Of a stretch of DNA of 64,000 nt, positions 49,065 to 58,732 are shown in pieces. The DNA is from Bacteroidota bacterium (GTDB lineage Bacteria; Bacteroidota; Bacteroidia; Bacteroidales; UBA12077). Numbering within the stretch: the stretch's first letter is position 1; each line of letters opens with the position of its first letter. The notes beneath the pieces were generated by a model. That model ran no database searches. It saw only the letters and a program-made list of their open reading frames with translations, and was not told the origin of the DNA. Location: positions 62,001 through 126,000 of the forward strand of contig JAHLLG010000003.1 in assembly GCA_020444275.1 (NCBI GenBank). The letters run 5' to 3'. A program made the position numbers and the translations under genes.

Positions 49065-52000
49065 TTAAAAATCTAAACTTAATGAAAAATAGAAAATTCG
49101 AGGCGTTATTTCCTGATTTTCAATTCCCCATGCCCAGTCAAAACGTGCAAAATAACCAAATAGCATGGCTCTTAAACCAAATCCATATCCTGCAACAATT
49201 GGATCTCTTTCAGTATCCAATGTAACTACAATTGAACCATAATCCCTGATATCCTCATCGTAGGCATTTTCATTTGAATATGGAGATAATCCGCTCCATG
49301 CTGTACCTGCATCAAAAAATCCAACCAACTGCAGATTCGACCAAAAAGATGAATTCAGCGGATAGTTAGAAAAATATTTTACAAAAGGCCATCTTAGCTC
49401 TGTATTAATAAGGGCAAAGCTGTTTCCATTTCGTATATTCTGTGGAAAACCCCTTAAGTTTGTTGCCACTGCCTGATAAGCATAATCTTCATCTTCATTA
49501 ATTGGAATCTCGTTTAATGGGATGAATGTTGGTGTATTCTGCGAAAAATTGGTCCAATTATCCACACCACCCAAATAATAGATGAGTTTACTACGGCCAA
49601 ACGAAGTGCTGGCAGCAAATCGTGAAGCAAAAATCAGATCGCGATGTATTTTCTGATAATGCCTGAAATCGGCACCTACAACAAACAAATCGGTTTTATC
49701 TTTATTAATTTGTTTATAATACTCTGCAAAAATCTTATAGCGTGTACCATTATATAAATTAACTCCACGGCTTATGGTGTTATCAAATATATAATCGAGT
49801 TTTAAACCGCCCCAGACTTTATGAACATTAGGTTCCTGAAGACTATTTCGATCAATAGATAAATAAATTTGCTTATCGTGGCGCAGGGTTACGGTTCCTT
49901 TTATGGCATTAACCTGGCTAAAAGGTAAGGTGCGTAAGTACATGAATTTGTTGGTTTGCGTTTTGGAAACAAAATCTTCGGTGATGTTTTCAAAACTTTG
50001 GCGGTGATAAATATATTGCTCATCAATTTTTTTCTTTAAATTTTCCAGGCTTACTAAATATTCGTTACTGTTAAAATCAGCTGAGAATCGAACACCTGCT
50101 ATTATTTTATAATCCTCTAATAAATCATAGGCACCAAGTTTTAGGAGTGCGTTAAAACCGGGATTAAAATATACTGCACCACCGGTAAATGCCTGGTAAG
50201 TCGCATTTAAAAAACTGAAATCTACCTGACTAACAATATGATCGGTATAAAAGGTACGTTGATAGATTTGAATTTTTGGATGTGCTTTTTGCCTTTTTGT
50301 TGTATCTGTTTTGATGCTATCATATTTGTAATCAAAATAGGGCTTTTCGATTTCAAATACGTAATGATTAATGTCTACATTGTTATCTGCTTTAGAAAAT
50401 ATTTTGGCGGAATCGATAGTAGGTTTTGCAAAAGGATTTAATATTTGCAGACTATCCTGTTTTTTTATTTCTTTATTAATGATATTTCGATATACAGTAT
50501 TTTCAATGTTTACAGACCTGCTAACCAGATTTTGATCTAAGGTGCCATTATAAACATTATATAAACCGTTATTAAATTTAGTAAAGGTATAGTTTATATT
50601 ATTTTGGTTAACATGGTGCTCCAGTATATCATTTGAGAAATTTGTTATCGGTTTTTCCTTCAAAAAGTATCGGTAATGAATCGTTGTATCAATAAAACTT
50701 ATGGTACTATCATATTTACCCAGAAATAGATTGTTGATACCATTTTTGTTGTTCAAATAATAGTACTGTTTTTCTTCCAGCGGGAATGCAGCCTCTTCGT
50801 CCTGATATAATGTGCTTGTTAATCGGTCTAATACGTTATCTTTATTTTGATAATCGTACACAAAAAGGTCGAATTGATGACCGTAGGTTTCCAGCTCAAC
50901 CGAGATGGTATCATTCAAACGATTCGATGAGAAAACTATTTCTTTGGAACCGTTTTGGAATCTTGGGCTAAAATCATCGGCTATGTCGTTGGTAATTTGT
51001 TCGCTCGACGATGATGCAATATCAAACACGTAAATGTCTGTTTTGCTATCTTTTACTGCAGAGAAAACCATCTTTGATCCATCCGGAGAATATGAAAAAT
51101 TCAGGATTTTATCAAAATATAAAAGATTCCGCTCAGTTAAACGATCGTCATCAACAATGTATTGAATAAATGTTAAGCCGCCTTCTTTTTCAGTGATAAT
51201 AGCTAAAACCTTACCTGTGGGGTGCCATGCAAGAACCGGATAGGTATAATCGTTAATCTGTTTTATTTTATGTCCATATTTAAGAATTCTCTCTGTTTTT
51301 TCACTTTGGGCATTATAAATCCACACTTTAACCTGGCCTAATTCGTTACTAACAAACGCAATATTATTGCCATCAGGACTGGCTTTTGCCTGGCTGTAAA
51401 AAATCGATTTCTTACTTTTTTTAATGATTGGCTGGTTTAATACTGAATCGGCAGTAGCAATACTGTTTTTGGTGTAATAGTCGTTATAATAATCGAGCCA
51501 CTGGTTTGTAATCTCTTTAAACGTTACACCTAATACATCCAGAATAGCCATATTGGGTCCTTTATTGACCCTTGTCAAATATATAATGTCAGAAATAACT
51601 GTACTGCCATAATAATCGTTGATATATTTCCAGAACGAATGTCCTGCATATATGGCTTCATCTCCTGTAAGGCGATTAAATTTTCTATATCGGTTATTTA
51701 ATATTCCATCCTTCACTCTGTTTTCAATCTCAGGGCTCCACTCTTCCGATAGGTACGATGTTAATCCTTTTAAATACCATTCGGGTAAGCTTAACATACT
51801 TGAACTTGCAAAATTCTCAGTAAGACGGTTGCCATAAAGCATTTCCATGATAATTACCTCAGAAATAGCTTTTTTCATTTCTTTTAAATATTCCTGGTGA
51901 TCTCCCTGAAAATACAAAGAAACTTTATTGTTTCTAATTTTAGTTATCCCACCGGTATTGTACTCTTCCTTTCCTGTTACCAGCCCAATATTACTTTGTC

Positions 52001-52307
52001 TAAAATCGGAGTATTTGTTATAAACCAGAAAAATTAAACGTTTATTCAGCTTGTGATTTAACTCTTCTTCAAGCTTTAAAATTTCTTTATTGGCATGTTT
52101 TCCTGTAAACCGGGCTATGGCTTCTCCATCCTGATTAAAATAGGTATCAAAATTGTCGTATCGGAAAAACGACCAGTAAAAATCGTTATATTGCACTCGA
52201 TTTTTACCAAAATTCATTTGATGTCCGTTGTAAAACTGAGCATACGTATGCAACGAAATAATTAACCAAACGAGTAAAAGAGGTACTATTTTTAATTTCA
52301 AACCCAA
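49065..52307 (-). CDS. large outer-membrane protein: peptidase-MA-like domain, beta-propeller, Omp85-like barrel
   Basis: 1080 residues. Signal peptide 1-24. Residues ~75-280 resemble a peptidase_MA domain ('SLPEWYLKGLTSYLSEEW'), but where HExxH is expected the sequence is 'AISEVIIMEMLYG' (147-159), so no zinc site is evident. Residues ~300-500 hold PD40/TolB-like repeats ('ASPDGNNIAFVSNELG', 'YSPDGSKMVFSAVKD'). The C-terminal ~400 residues form a bacterial-surface-antigen/BamA-like barrel ('AGYGFGLRAML', ending 'FYFSLSLDF'). Function unknown; the architecture suggests a surface or assembly role. Confidence 0.82.
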   Translation of the reverse strand: MGLKLKIVPLLLVWLIISLHTYAQFYNGHQMNFGKNRVQYNDFYWSFFRYDNFDTYFNQDGEAIARFTGKHANKEILKLEEELNHKLNKRLIFLVYNKYSDFRQSNIGLVTGKEEYNTGGITKIRNNKVSLYFQGDHQEYLKEMKKAISEVIIMEMLYGNRLTENFASSSMLSLPEWYLKGLTSYLSEEWSPEIENRVKDGILNNRYRKFNRLTGDEAIYAGHSFWKYINDYYGSTVISDIIYLTRVNKGPNMAILDVLGVTFKEITNQWLDYYNDYYTKNSIATADSVLNQPIIKKSKKSIFYSQAKASPDGNNIAFVSNELGQVKVWIYNAQSEKTERILKYGHKIKQINDYTYPVLAWHPTGKVLAIITEKEGGLTFIQYIVDDDRLTERNLLYFDKILNFSYSPDGSKMVFSAVKDSKTDIYVFDIASSSSEQITNDIADDFSPRFQNGSKEIVFSSNRLNDTISVELETYGHQFDLFVYDYQNKDNVLDRLTSTLYQDEEAAFPLEEKQYYYLNNKNGINNLFLGKYDSTISFIDTTIHYRYFLKEKPITNFSNDILEHHVNQNNINYTFTKFNNGLYNVYNGTLDQNLVSRSVNIENTVYRNIINKEIKKQDSLQILNPFAKPTIDSAKIFSKADNNVDINHYVFEIEKPYFDYKYDSIKTDTTKRQKAHPKIQIYQRTFYTDHIVSQVDFSFLNATYQAFTGGAVYFNPGFNALLKLGAYDLLEDYKIIAGVRFSADFNSNEYLVSLENLKKKIDEQYIYHRQSFENITEDFVSKTQTNKFMYLRTLPFSQVNAIKGTVTLRHDKQIYLSIDRNSLQEPNVHKVWGGLKLDYIFDNTISRGVNLYNGTRYKIFAEYYKQINKDKTDLFVVGADFRHYQKIHRDLIFASRFAASTSFGRSKLIYYLGGVDNWTNFSQNTPTFIPLNEIPINEDEDYAYQAVATNLRGFPQNIRNGNSFALINTELRWPFVKYFSNYPLNSSFWSNLQLVGFFDAGTAWSGLSPYSNENAYDEDIRDYGSIVVTLDTERDPIVAGYGFGLRAMLFGYFARFDWAWGIENQEITPRIFYFSLSLDF

Positions 52308-52414
52308 TTACACTTTTTTTGTTGTAAAAGTAGTGTTTAATTTGGGTTTAATTTAATACAATAAATCGAAAAGTTAAAGTTTGTTAATGATATTAAGAGT
52401 TTAAAAGGAATTAC

Positions 52415-52422
52415 TATTTTTG
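52415..52422 (+). promoter_or_regulatory. -7 promoter element of the DUF1573 gene
   Basis: TATTTTTG (TAnnTTTG), 48 nt before the ATG at 52471. No good -33 is seen. Confidence 0.45.
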
Positions 52423-52470
52423 TTTACATCTGTTAATTAGGGAATTATTAATTTATTAAAATATTGAGTT

Positions 52471-53604
52471 ATGAAAAAGGTAATGCTTGGATTAGTTTCG
52501 ATGCTAATTTTTGTTTCATTGGTTAATGCCCAGCAAAAAGGAGCATTTATTTCTTTTGAAAAAGAAGTACATGATTTTGGAAATATTAAAGAATCGGATG
52601 GTAAAGTGGAATATAAATTCATGTTCACTAATACCGGTGATGCTCCTCTTATAATTAACAGGGTAAGAGCGTCATGTGGGTGTACTTCGCCAACCTGGAC
52701 AGAAAAGCCAATTATGCCAGGTAAAACAGGGTATGTAAGTGCTGTTTTTGATCCAGCAAACAGACCGGGAAAATTTAATAAGAGCATTTTTGTAGAAACC
52801 AATACCCAAAAAGGACGTGATATACTTAGAATTGTTGGTGAGGTAGCTCCAAGAGAAAAAACAGTTGAAGATTATTATCCAAAAACAATTGGTGATTTAA
52901 GACTTGAAACCAATCATTTTGCATTTATTCGTGTGTATAACAATCAGGTTAAAAAAGATACTTTAAAAATATATAATGCATCCGATTCAGATATGAGAAT
53001 TGGTTTTTCTAACGTCCCTCAGTATCTCGATCTTAAAGTTGTTCCCGAAGTTATTAAGCCAGGCGAAAAGGCATATATTTTAGGAACATATGATGGAAGA
53101 AAAGTGAACGATTGGGGGTTTATCTCTTCCAGATTGAATGTTACTATTAACGGAGAATCGGGAAATAAACAATTTTTAATTGTTAGTGCAAGAGTTGAGG
53201 AAGATTTCTCAAAACTTTCTGAGAAAGAACTTGCTAATGCTCCTAAAATAGTGTTCGAAGATGAAAGTTTTAATTTTGGACAAACTAAACCTGTCGATAA
53301 AATTGAGCACGAGTTTAAATTTACAAATAAAGGTAAAAGCGATTTGGTAATACGTAAAATCAGATCTACTTGTGGATGTACAACAGTAGCTCCAGAAAAG
53401 GAAGTAATTAAGCCGGGAGAGTCAAGTTCATTTAAAGCAATCTTTAAACCTGGATCGAGAAAAGGAATGCAGTCTAAATCTATATACGTTATTTCCAACG
53501 ATCCAAAAAATTCTAACGTTAGATTATCTATACGTGGGGAGATTTTAAAAGACGAAGATCAGGCAGGTGCAAAGAAAAAGTATTCTATGGAAGCTCCGCA
53601 ATAA
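52471..53604 (+). CDS. exported DUF1573 protein with two Ig-like repeats
   Basis: 377 residues. Signal peptide 1-20 ('LVSMLIFVSLVNAQ'). Two DUF1573 repeats, at ~30-125 ('HDFGNIKESDGKVEYKFMFT', 'RASCGCTSPTW') and ~270-365 ('FNFGQTKPVDKIEHEFKFTN', 'RSTCGCTTVAP'). Each has the conserved CGC. The middle ~140 residues form a related beta-sandwich without the motif. The domain is immunoglobulin-like and common in periplasmic or surface proteins of Bacteroidota, with no settled function. Confidence 0.88.
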   Translation: MKKVMLGLVSMLIFVSLVNAQQKGAFISFEKEVHDFGNIKESDGKVEYKFMFTNTGDAPLIINRVRASCGCTSPTWTEKPIMPGKTGYVSAVFDPANRPGKFNKSIFVETNTQKGRDILRIVGEVAPREKTVEDYYPKTIGDLRLETNHFAFIRVYNNQVKKDTLKIYNASDSDMRIGFSNVPQYLDLKVVPEVIKPGEKAYILGTYDGRKVNDWGFISSRLNVTINGESGNKQFLIVSARVEEDFSKLSEKELANAPKIVFEDESFNFGQTKPVDKIEHEFKFTNKGKSDLVIRKIRSTCGCTTVAPEKEVIKPGESSSFKAIFKPGSRKGMQSKSIYVISNDPKNSNVRLSIRGEILKDEDQAGAKKKYSMEAPQ

Positions 53605-53626
53605 AATATAACACTGTATAAAAAAG

Positions 53627-53657
53627 AAATAGGAGAACAATAAAAGTTCTCCTATTT
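53627..53657 (+). terminator. terminator of the DUF1573 gene
   Basis: AAATAGGAGAAC (53627-53638) / GTTCTCCTATTT (53646-53657), a 12-bp perfect stem with a 7-nt loop, then T's. Confidence 0.93.
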
Positions 53658-53705
53658 TTTTAATTCTATTAAGATAAATCATAATTTCGCATAAAAGTTT
53701 TTAAC

Positions 53706-54833
53706 ATGGCGGAGGAAGAAAAAAAAGATAAGAATAAAGATAAGAAATTTGATTCTGCACTGAATGTTCAACAAGGTGTTGATCAACCAGAGTCAATTAA
53801 CCCAAATGTTATTCGAAAATTTCGTTTAAAGAAGAAGAATCAGTATACGGTAGATGATTATGTGAAAGGAGTAACTGAAGGAAACAGAACTATGCTTGGC
53901 CGAGTGATTACTTTGGTTGAAAGCTCACGTCCTGAGCATAACTCTATGGCAAACGAAGTTGTTGAAAAGTGCCTCCCATATGCGAAAAAATCAGTAAGAG
54001 TAGGTATAACAGGTGTGCCTGGTGTGGGCAAAAGCACATTTATTGAAGCTCTGGGAAAACACTTGACCTCAGAGGGTAGAAAAATTGCTGTTCTCGCTGT
54101 TGATCCCAGCAGCGAAATAAGCAAAGGAAGTATTTTGGGAGATAAAACCAGGATGGAAGAACTGGCCAACGATCCGAATGCATTTATTCGTCCGTCACCT
54201 TCGGCTGGTTCGTTAGGTGGAGTAGCAAAAAAAACACGCCACACCATTACATTATGCGAAGCCGCAGGTTTTGATACCATTTTAATTGAGACAGTGGGTG
54301 TGGGGCAATCAGAAACTGCCGTGCATTCCATGGTCGACTTTTTCTTACTGTTAATGTTATCTGGTGCAGGTGACGAGTTGCAAGGTATTAAACGAGGTAT
54401 TATGGAAATGGCCGATGCTATTGCTATAACAAAAGCCGATGGCGATAATATAAGCAGAGCTGATATGGCAAAGGTGGAATATCAGAATGCGCTGCACCTG
54501 TTTCCACCACCCGATAGTGGATGGATTCCAAAGGTTCTGACATGTTCATCGGTTACCAAAAACGGAATTGACAAAGTTTGGGATACAGTAATAGATTATA
54601 TTGAGTTTACACGTGAAAATGGTTTTTTCGATGGCCAAAGAAAAAAACAGGCTAAATACTGGATGTACGAGTATATCAATGAAGCATTACATAATCACTT
54701 CTTTAATCAGAAAGAGATTAAAGAAAAACTTAAACTATTTGAACAGAAAGTTGTTGAACAAAAGATGAATTCCTTTGTGGCATCCAGAATATTAATAGAA
54801 GATTATTTTAAATCAAATAAAAAAGATATTTAA
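53706..54833 (+). CDS. meaB: methylmalonyl-CoA mutase-associated GTPase
   Basis: 375 residues of the ArgK/MeaB G3E-type GTPase family: Walker A 'GITGVPGVGKSTFIEAL', 'VLAVDPSSEISKGSILGDKT', 'ETVGVGQSE' and the base-recognition 'ITKADGDN'. A Lys-rich N-terminal tail precedes it. MeaB guards and reloads the B12 cofactor of methylmalonyl-CoA mutase. The mutase genes, often adjacent, are not in this window. Confidence 0.94.
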   Translation: MAEEEKKDKNKDKKFDSALNVQQGVDQPESINPNVIRKFRLKKKNQYTVDDYVKGVTEGNRTMLGRVITLVESSRPEHNSMANEVVEKCLPYAKKSVRVGITGVPGVGKSTFIEALGKHLTSEGRKIAVLAVDPSSEISKGSILGDKTRMEELANDPNAFIRPSPSAGSLGGVAKKTRHTITLCEAAGFDTILIETVGVGQSETAVHSMVDFFLLLMLSGAGDELQGIKRGIMEMADAIAITKADGDNISRADMAKVEYQNALHLFPPPDSGWIPKVLTCSSVTKNGIDKVWDTVIDYIEFTRENGFFDGQRKKQAKYWMYEYINEALHNHFFNQKEIKEKLKLFEQKVVEQKMNSFVASRILIEDYFKSNKKDI

Positions 54834-54906
54834 ATATCTTAAATTCTAATTATGTAGAATTTTTTGTATGTTTATCAGCTAAAATCTTAAAAACAAAAAA
54901 TATATT

Positions 54907-56007
54907 ATGAAAAAATTACTTTATGGTATTGTTGCAGTAACTTTAATGTTTTCGTGTACTCAACAACCACAATATAAAATTAAAGGGAATGTTGATGGAT
55001 TAAACTCCGGATCGGCGGTTCTAAGTAAAGTTGTAGATAATGAATTAATTACTGTTGATTCGGTAGCTCTTCAGGAAGGTGCTTTTGCTTTTAAAGGAAG
55101 TGTTGAGCAACCTGAATTTTATGTAATTACATTCGCCGATACATTGGATGGAATACAGTTGTTCCTTGAAAATAAGGATATTAAAATTGCTGCGCATATT
55201 GATAGTATAGGACAGGCTAATATTCAAGGATCAGAGTTAACAACCATATTTAATGATTTTAACGAAAAGTTATTCAGTTATAACATGCAATTTAGAGCAT
55301 TGTATAATGAATATATCCAGGCTAACATGTCAGGTAACAATAAACGTGTAAAGGAAATTGAGGAGGAATACTCAGCTGTTGAAGAACAACAAATGGAGTA
55401 TATTAAATCTTTTGTTAAAGAAAATTCAGATAACGTTCTTGCCCCATACGTTACGCTGCGTTATATGGCTTACCAGTTGGAGGTAAATGAGCTGGAAGAA
55501 CTTGTTAAGGGATTTACTCCTGAGATTGTAGAAACAAAATATGCCTCTACATTGAGTGACCGTTTAGAAATCATGAAGCGAGTGGCAATTGGTCAGCCAT
55601 TTGTTGATTTTACATTAAACGACACTACTGGTAATTCTTTAGCGCTTTCAACAGTTGTAGAGCAGAATGATTATGTATTATTAGATTTCTGGGCTGCCTG
55701 GTGTAATCCTTGTCGACAAGAGAATCCACATTTGGTTGCAACATATGCAAAGTATAAAGATAAAGGATTTGAAATTTTTGGTGTTTCGTTCGATAAAACT
55801 CGTGAAGCGTGGGTTAAGGCCATAAAACAAGATGGTATTACCTGGCCACAGGTGTCTGATCTAAAATATTGGGATTCTGCTGCAGGTAAATTATACGCAG
55901 TACGTTCAATACCTCATAATGTGCTAATTGATAAGGATGGTATTATTGTAGCCAAAAATTTACGAGGCGAAGATCTTGGTAAAAAACTGGAAGAGTTAAT
56001 TCAATAG
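54907..56007 (+). CDS. TlpA-type thiol-disulfide oxidoreductase lipoprotein with DUF4369
   Basis: 366 residues. A lipoprotein signal peptide ('VAVTLMFSC', Cys17) is followed by a DUF4369 domain at ~20-120 ('YKIKGNVDGLNSGSAVLSKV'), a helical middle and a thioredoxin-fold TlpA/ResA domain at ~235-366 with CNPC at 266-269 and cis-Pro in 'RSIPHNVLI'. It probably reduces disulfides on periplasmic proteins such as apocytochromes, useful in a cell with NrfHA. Own terminator at 56033. Confidence 0.93.
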   Translation: MKKLLYGIVAVTLMFSCTQQPQYKIKGNVDGLNSGSAVLSKVVDNELITVDSVALQEGAFAFKGSVEQPEFYVITFADTLDGIQLFLENKDIKIAAHIDSIGQANIQGSELTTIFNDFNEKLFSYNMQFRALYNEYIQANMSGNNKRVKEIEEEYSAVEEQQMEYIKSFVKENSDNVLAPYVTLRYMAYQLEVNELEELVKGFTPEIVETKYASTLSDRLEIMKRVAIGQPFVDFTLNDTTGNSLALSTVVEQNDYVLLDFWAAWCNPCRQENPHLVATYAKYKDKGFEIFGVSFDKTREAWVKAIKQDGITWPQVSDLKYWDSAAGKLYAVRSIPHNVLIDKDGIIVAKNLRGEDLGKKLEELIQ

Positions 56008-56032
56008 TAAACAAGAGACTTAATAATATTTT

Positions 56033-56061
56033 AAAAGTGTAGGGTATTTCTCTACACTTTT
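56033..56061 (+). terminator. terminator of the TlpA-like gene
   Basis: AAAAGTGTAG (56033-56042) / CTACACTTTT (56052-56061), a 10-bp stem with a 9-nt loop, followed by TTATTT. Confidence 0.9.
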
Positions 56062-56136
56062 TTATTTGGCTGGATATTTTCTGGTGCTCATTTAACAAAT
56101 ATTGTATATTGAACCTGATTATTCCCTTTTTTCTCT

Positions 56137-56144
56137 TATTTTTG
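56137..56144 (+). promoter_or_regulatory. -7 promoter element of the zinc ABC transporter operon
   Basis: TATTTTTG (TAnnTTTG), 29 nt before the ATG at 56174. A Zur-like palindrome was not identifiable by eye. Confidence 0.45.
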
Positions 56145-56173
56145 TTATTTTAAATTATTCTAAATAAATCGGT

Positions 56174-57067
56174 ATGAGAAAATTTATACTAACCTTAACT
56201 GTTGCTCTAATTAGTCTGGTTTCATGCAATAATTCAGCAAAAAATATTGATAATCAACAGAAAGTTATTACAGTAAGTGTTTTACCTCAAAAATATTTTG
56301 TTGAACGCATTGTTGGCGAACAGTTTACTATTAATGTAATGATTCCACCGGGAGCGAGTCCGGTAACCTATGAGCCTTCTCCCAAACAGATGAAAGATTT
56401 GGTACATTCTGAAGTTTATATTCGAATTGGTCATATCGAATTTGAGAAATCGTGGATGAAGAAATTGCAAAGTATTAATCCTGAAATGGATATTATTGAT
56501 CAGTCGGAGGTGGCAACTTTGATTGAACCGGAGCATGAGCATGGTCACGATCATCATCACGAAGGGCATCATCATCATGGTGTTGATCCGCATATCTGGA
56601 CTTCACCAAAACAGGTAAAAAAGCAAATTGAATTTATCTATCAGTATTTTACCAAACAATATCCGGAGTATGCATCAGAATTTACCACAAATTATAATTT
56701 ATTTGTAAATCAGGTTGATTCATTAGATCAGTATGTGTCTCAAACATTAGAGCCCCATCGAAGTAAAAAGTTTTTGATATTTCATCCGGCATTAAGTTAC
56801 ATTGCGCGCGACTATGGTTTACAACAAATTTCTATCGAAATTGACGGTAAAGAACCTACTCCTTCAAATATCCAGGAGATTATAGAGGTAGCTAAATCAG
56901 AAAATATTAAGGTTGTATTTATTCAAAGGCAGTTTAGTACGCATAACGCTGAAGTTATTGCAAAGGAAATTGGTGGAAGTGTTGTACAAATAGATCCACT
57001 GGATTATAATTGGGCACAAAGCATTACAATGATTACAAACGAAATAGCAAAATCTTATTCGGAATAG
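56174..57067 (+). CDS. znuA: zinc ABC transporter substrate-binding lipoprotein
   Basis: 297 residues of the cluster A-I metal-binding proteins. Lipobox Cys in 'LISLVSC' (~19). Metal-site histidines lie in 'RIGHIEFEKSW' and 'VDPHIWTSPKQV' and near 'LIFHPALSYIARDYGL'. The His-rich loop (about 117-137, ten or more His) is the hallmark of zinc-specific members. It captures Zn(II) in the periplasm for the ZnuBC permease encoded directly downstream (stop and start adjacent). Confidence 0.93.
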   Translation: MRKFILTLTVALISLVSCNNSAKNIDNQQKVITVSVLPQKYFVERIVGEQFTINVMIPPGASPVTYEPSPKQMKDLVHSEVYIRIGHIEFEKSWMKKLQSINPEMDIIDQSEVATLIEPEHEHGHDHHHEGHHHHGVDPHIWTSPKQVKKQIEFIYQYFTKQYPEYASEFTTNYNLFVNQVDSLDQYVSQTLEPHRSKKFLIFHPALSYIARDYGLQQISIEIDGKEPTPSNIQEIIEVAKSENIKVVFIQRQFSTHNAEVIAKEIGGSVVQIDPLDYNWAQSITMITNEIAKSYSE

Positions 57068-57823
57068 ATGAGCAAAATAGTTGAAATAAAATCAATCTAT
57101 GCAGGTTACGATGATGAAGTTGTTCTGAAAGATGTATCATTGGATATTTTTGATGATGATTTTATCGGGGTAATTGGTCCGAATGGCGGAGGGAAAACCA
57201 CATTGCTTCATGTTATCTTAGGGCTAATTAAACCTTACAAAGGGACTGTAAATTTCTATGATGATCTGAGAACTGACAGAAACAATAAAATTGGTTATTT
57301 ACCACAGTTAAATAAAATCGATAAAAAGTTCCCGATCACTGTTAAGGAAGTCGTATTATCAGGTTTACTGTACGGGAATACAGTATTTGTAAAATATTCA
57401 AGATCGGATAAAAAGAGAGCTGAACAAACTCTTGAGCGGATAGGGGTTAGTTCATTACAAAATCAAGCCATTGGAGAACTCTCCGGAGGACAAATGCAAA
57501 AAGTTCTGCTTGCTCGGGCAATTGTTTCTTCGCCTCGATTATTAATTCTGGATGAACCAAACACCTTTGTCGATAATCAGTTTGAAGGTGAATTGTACGA
57601 AATATTAAAAGAACTACACAAAGAAATGGCCATTATGATTGTAACACACGATGTTGGTACCATTTCAAGTTATGTAAAAACCATTGCATGTGTCAATCAA
57701 AATTTACATTATCATAAGTCAAACATTATCTCAGAAGAACAGCTGGCACTTTATAACTGTCCGATCAAATTAATTACACACGGCGAAGTGCCGCATACTG
57801 TACTTAAATCACATAAACATTAA
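57068..57823 (+). CDS. znuC: zinc ABC transporter ATP-binding protein
   Basis: 251 residues. Walker A 'GPNGGGKTT', signature 'LSGGQMQKVLLARA', Walker B 'LLILDEPN' and switch His in 'IVTHDVG'. It starts at the base after the znuA stop codon and is followed 1 bp later by the permease gene. It powers metal import. Confidence 0.94.
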   Translation: MSKIVEIKSIYAGYDDEVVLKDVSLDIFDDDFIGVIGPNGGGKTTLLHVILGLIKPYKGTVNFYDDLRTDRNNKIGYLPQLNKIDKKFPITVKEVVLSGLLYGNTVFVKYSRSDKKRAEQTLERIGVSSLQNQAIGELSGGQMQKVLLARAIVSSPRLLILDEPNTFVDNQFEGELYEILKELHKEMAIMIVTHDVGTISSYVKTIACVNQNLHYHKSNIISEEQLALYNCPIKLITHGEVPHTVLKSHKH

Positions 57824-57824
57824 T

Positions 57825-58658
57825 ATGATTGCAGAATTATTACAATATAAATTTATTACCAACTCGCTGTTAGCAGGGATATTTGCAAGTATTAGCTGTG
57901 GTATAATCGGAACATATATTGTGACACGCCGAAAAGTTTTTTTAAGTGGTGGAATTACTCATGCCTCTTTTGGAGGCATAGGTATTGGATATTATTTTGG
58001 TTTTAATCCGGTAATTGCCGCTGCAGTTTTTGCTGTATTTTCATCCCTGGGTATTGAATTTATTTCTAAAAAAACAGATGTTCGCGAAGATTCGGTGATT
58101 GGTATTTTATGGTCGTTTGGTATGGCTGTTGGTATTATGTTTATTTTTCTAACTCCGGGTTATGCACCCAACCTAATGTCTTATTTATTTGGGAGTATTC
58201 TAACGGTTTCATCACTCGATATCTGGCTAATGTTTGGATTAACAGCTCTCATTATTTTTATATTTATTGCATTTTACCGGACCATTCTTTTTGTTTCTTA
58301 CGATCAGGAATTCGCGAAAACGCATAATATAGCTGTTGACTTTATAAACTATTTGTTAATTAGCCTGGTAGCCTTAACAATTGTATTAAATATAAAGATA
58401 GTTGGTATTATTCTGGTTATATCATTACTTACAATACCGCAGTCAATAGCAAACCTATTTACAAAGAAATTTAAAAACATTATTGCGCTTTCAATTGTTA
58501 TTGGACTTGTAGGTGCTTTTCTTGGATTAGTTATTTCGTACAAAATTAATATTCCATCAGGAGCATCCATCATTTTTTCATTAGTGATGATTTTTATTTT
58601 AGCTAAGGCTGTTCAGATAGTTAGAAGAAAAATGAGTTTGAGAAATCAGAGAATGTAA
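57825..58658 (+). CDS. znuB: zinc ABC transporter permease
   Basis: 277 residues with ~8-9 hydrophobic helices of the ABC-3 family: 'LAGIFASISCGIIGTYIVTR' at the start, then 'SGGITHASFGGIGIGYYFG' and 'IVGIILVISLLTIPQSIANL'. It is the membrane channel of the ZnuABC system. It ends with a basic tail. No zur regulator gene is adjacent. Confidence 0.94.
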   Translation: MIAELLQYKFITNSLLAGIFASISCGIIGTYIVTRRKVFLSGGITHASFGGIGIGYYFGFNPVIAAAVFAVFSSLGIEFISKKTDVREDSVIGILWSFGMAVGIMFIFLTPGYAPNLMSYLFGSILTVSSLDIWLMFGLTALIIFIFIAFYRTILFVSYDQEFAKTHNIAVDFINYLLISLVALTIVLNIKIVGIILVISLLTIPQSIANLFTKKFKNIIALSIVIGLVGAFLGLVISYKINIPSGASIIFSLVMIFILAKAVQIVRRKMSLRNQRM

Positions 58659-58732
58659 AAAATTTTAATATCAAATAAATAAATATAAATTCGCAATAAT
58701 TTAATTAAGTTAACATACAAAAAATAATAAAA

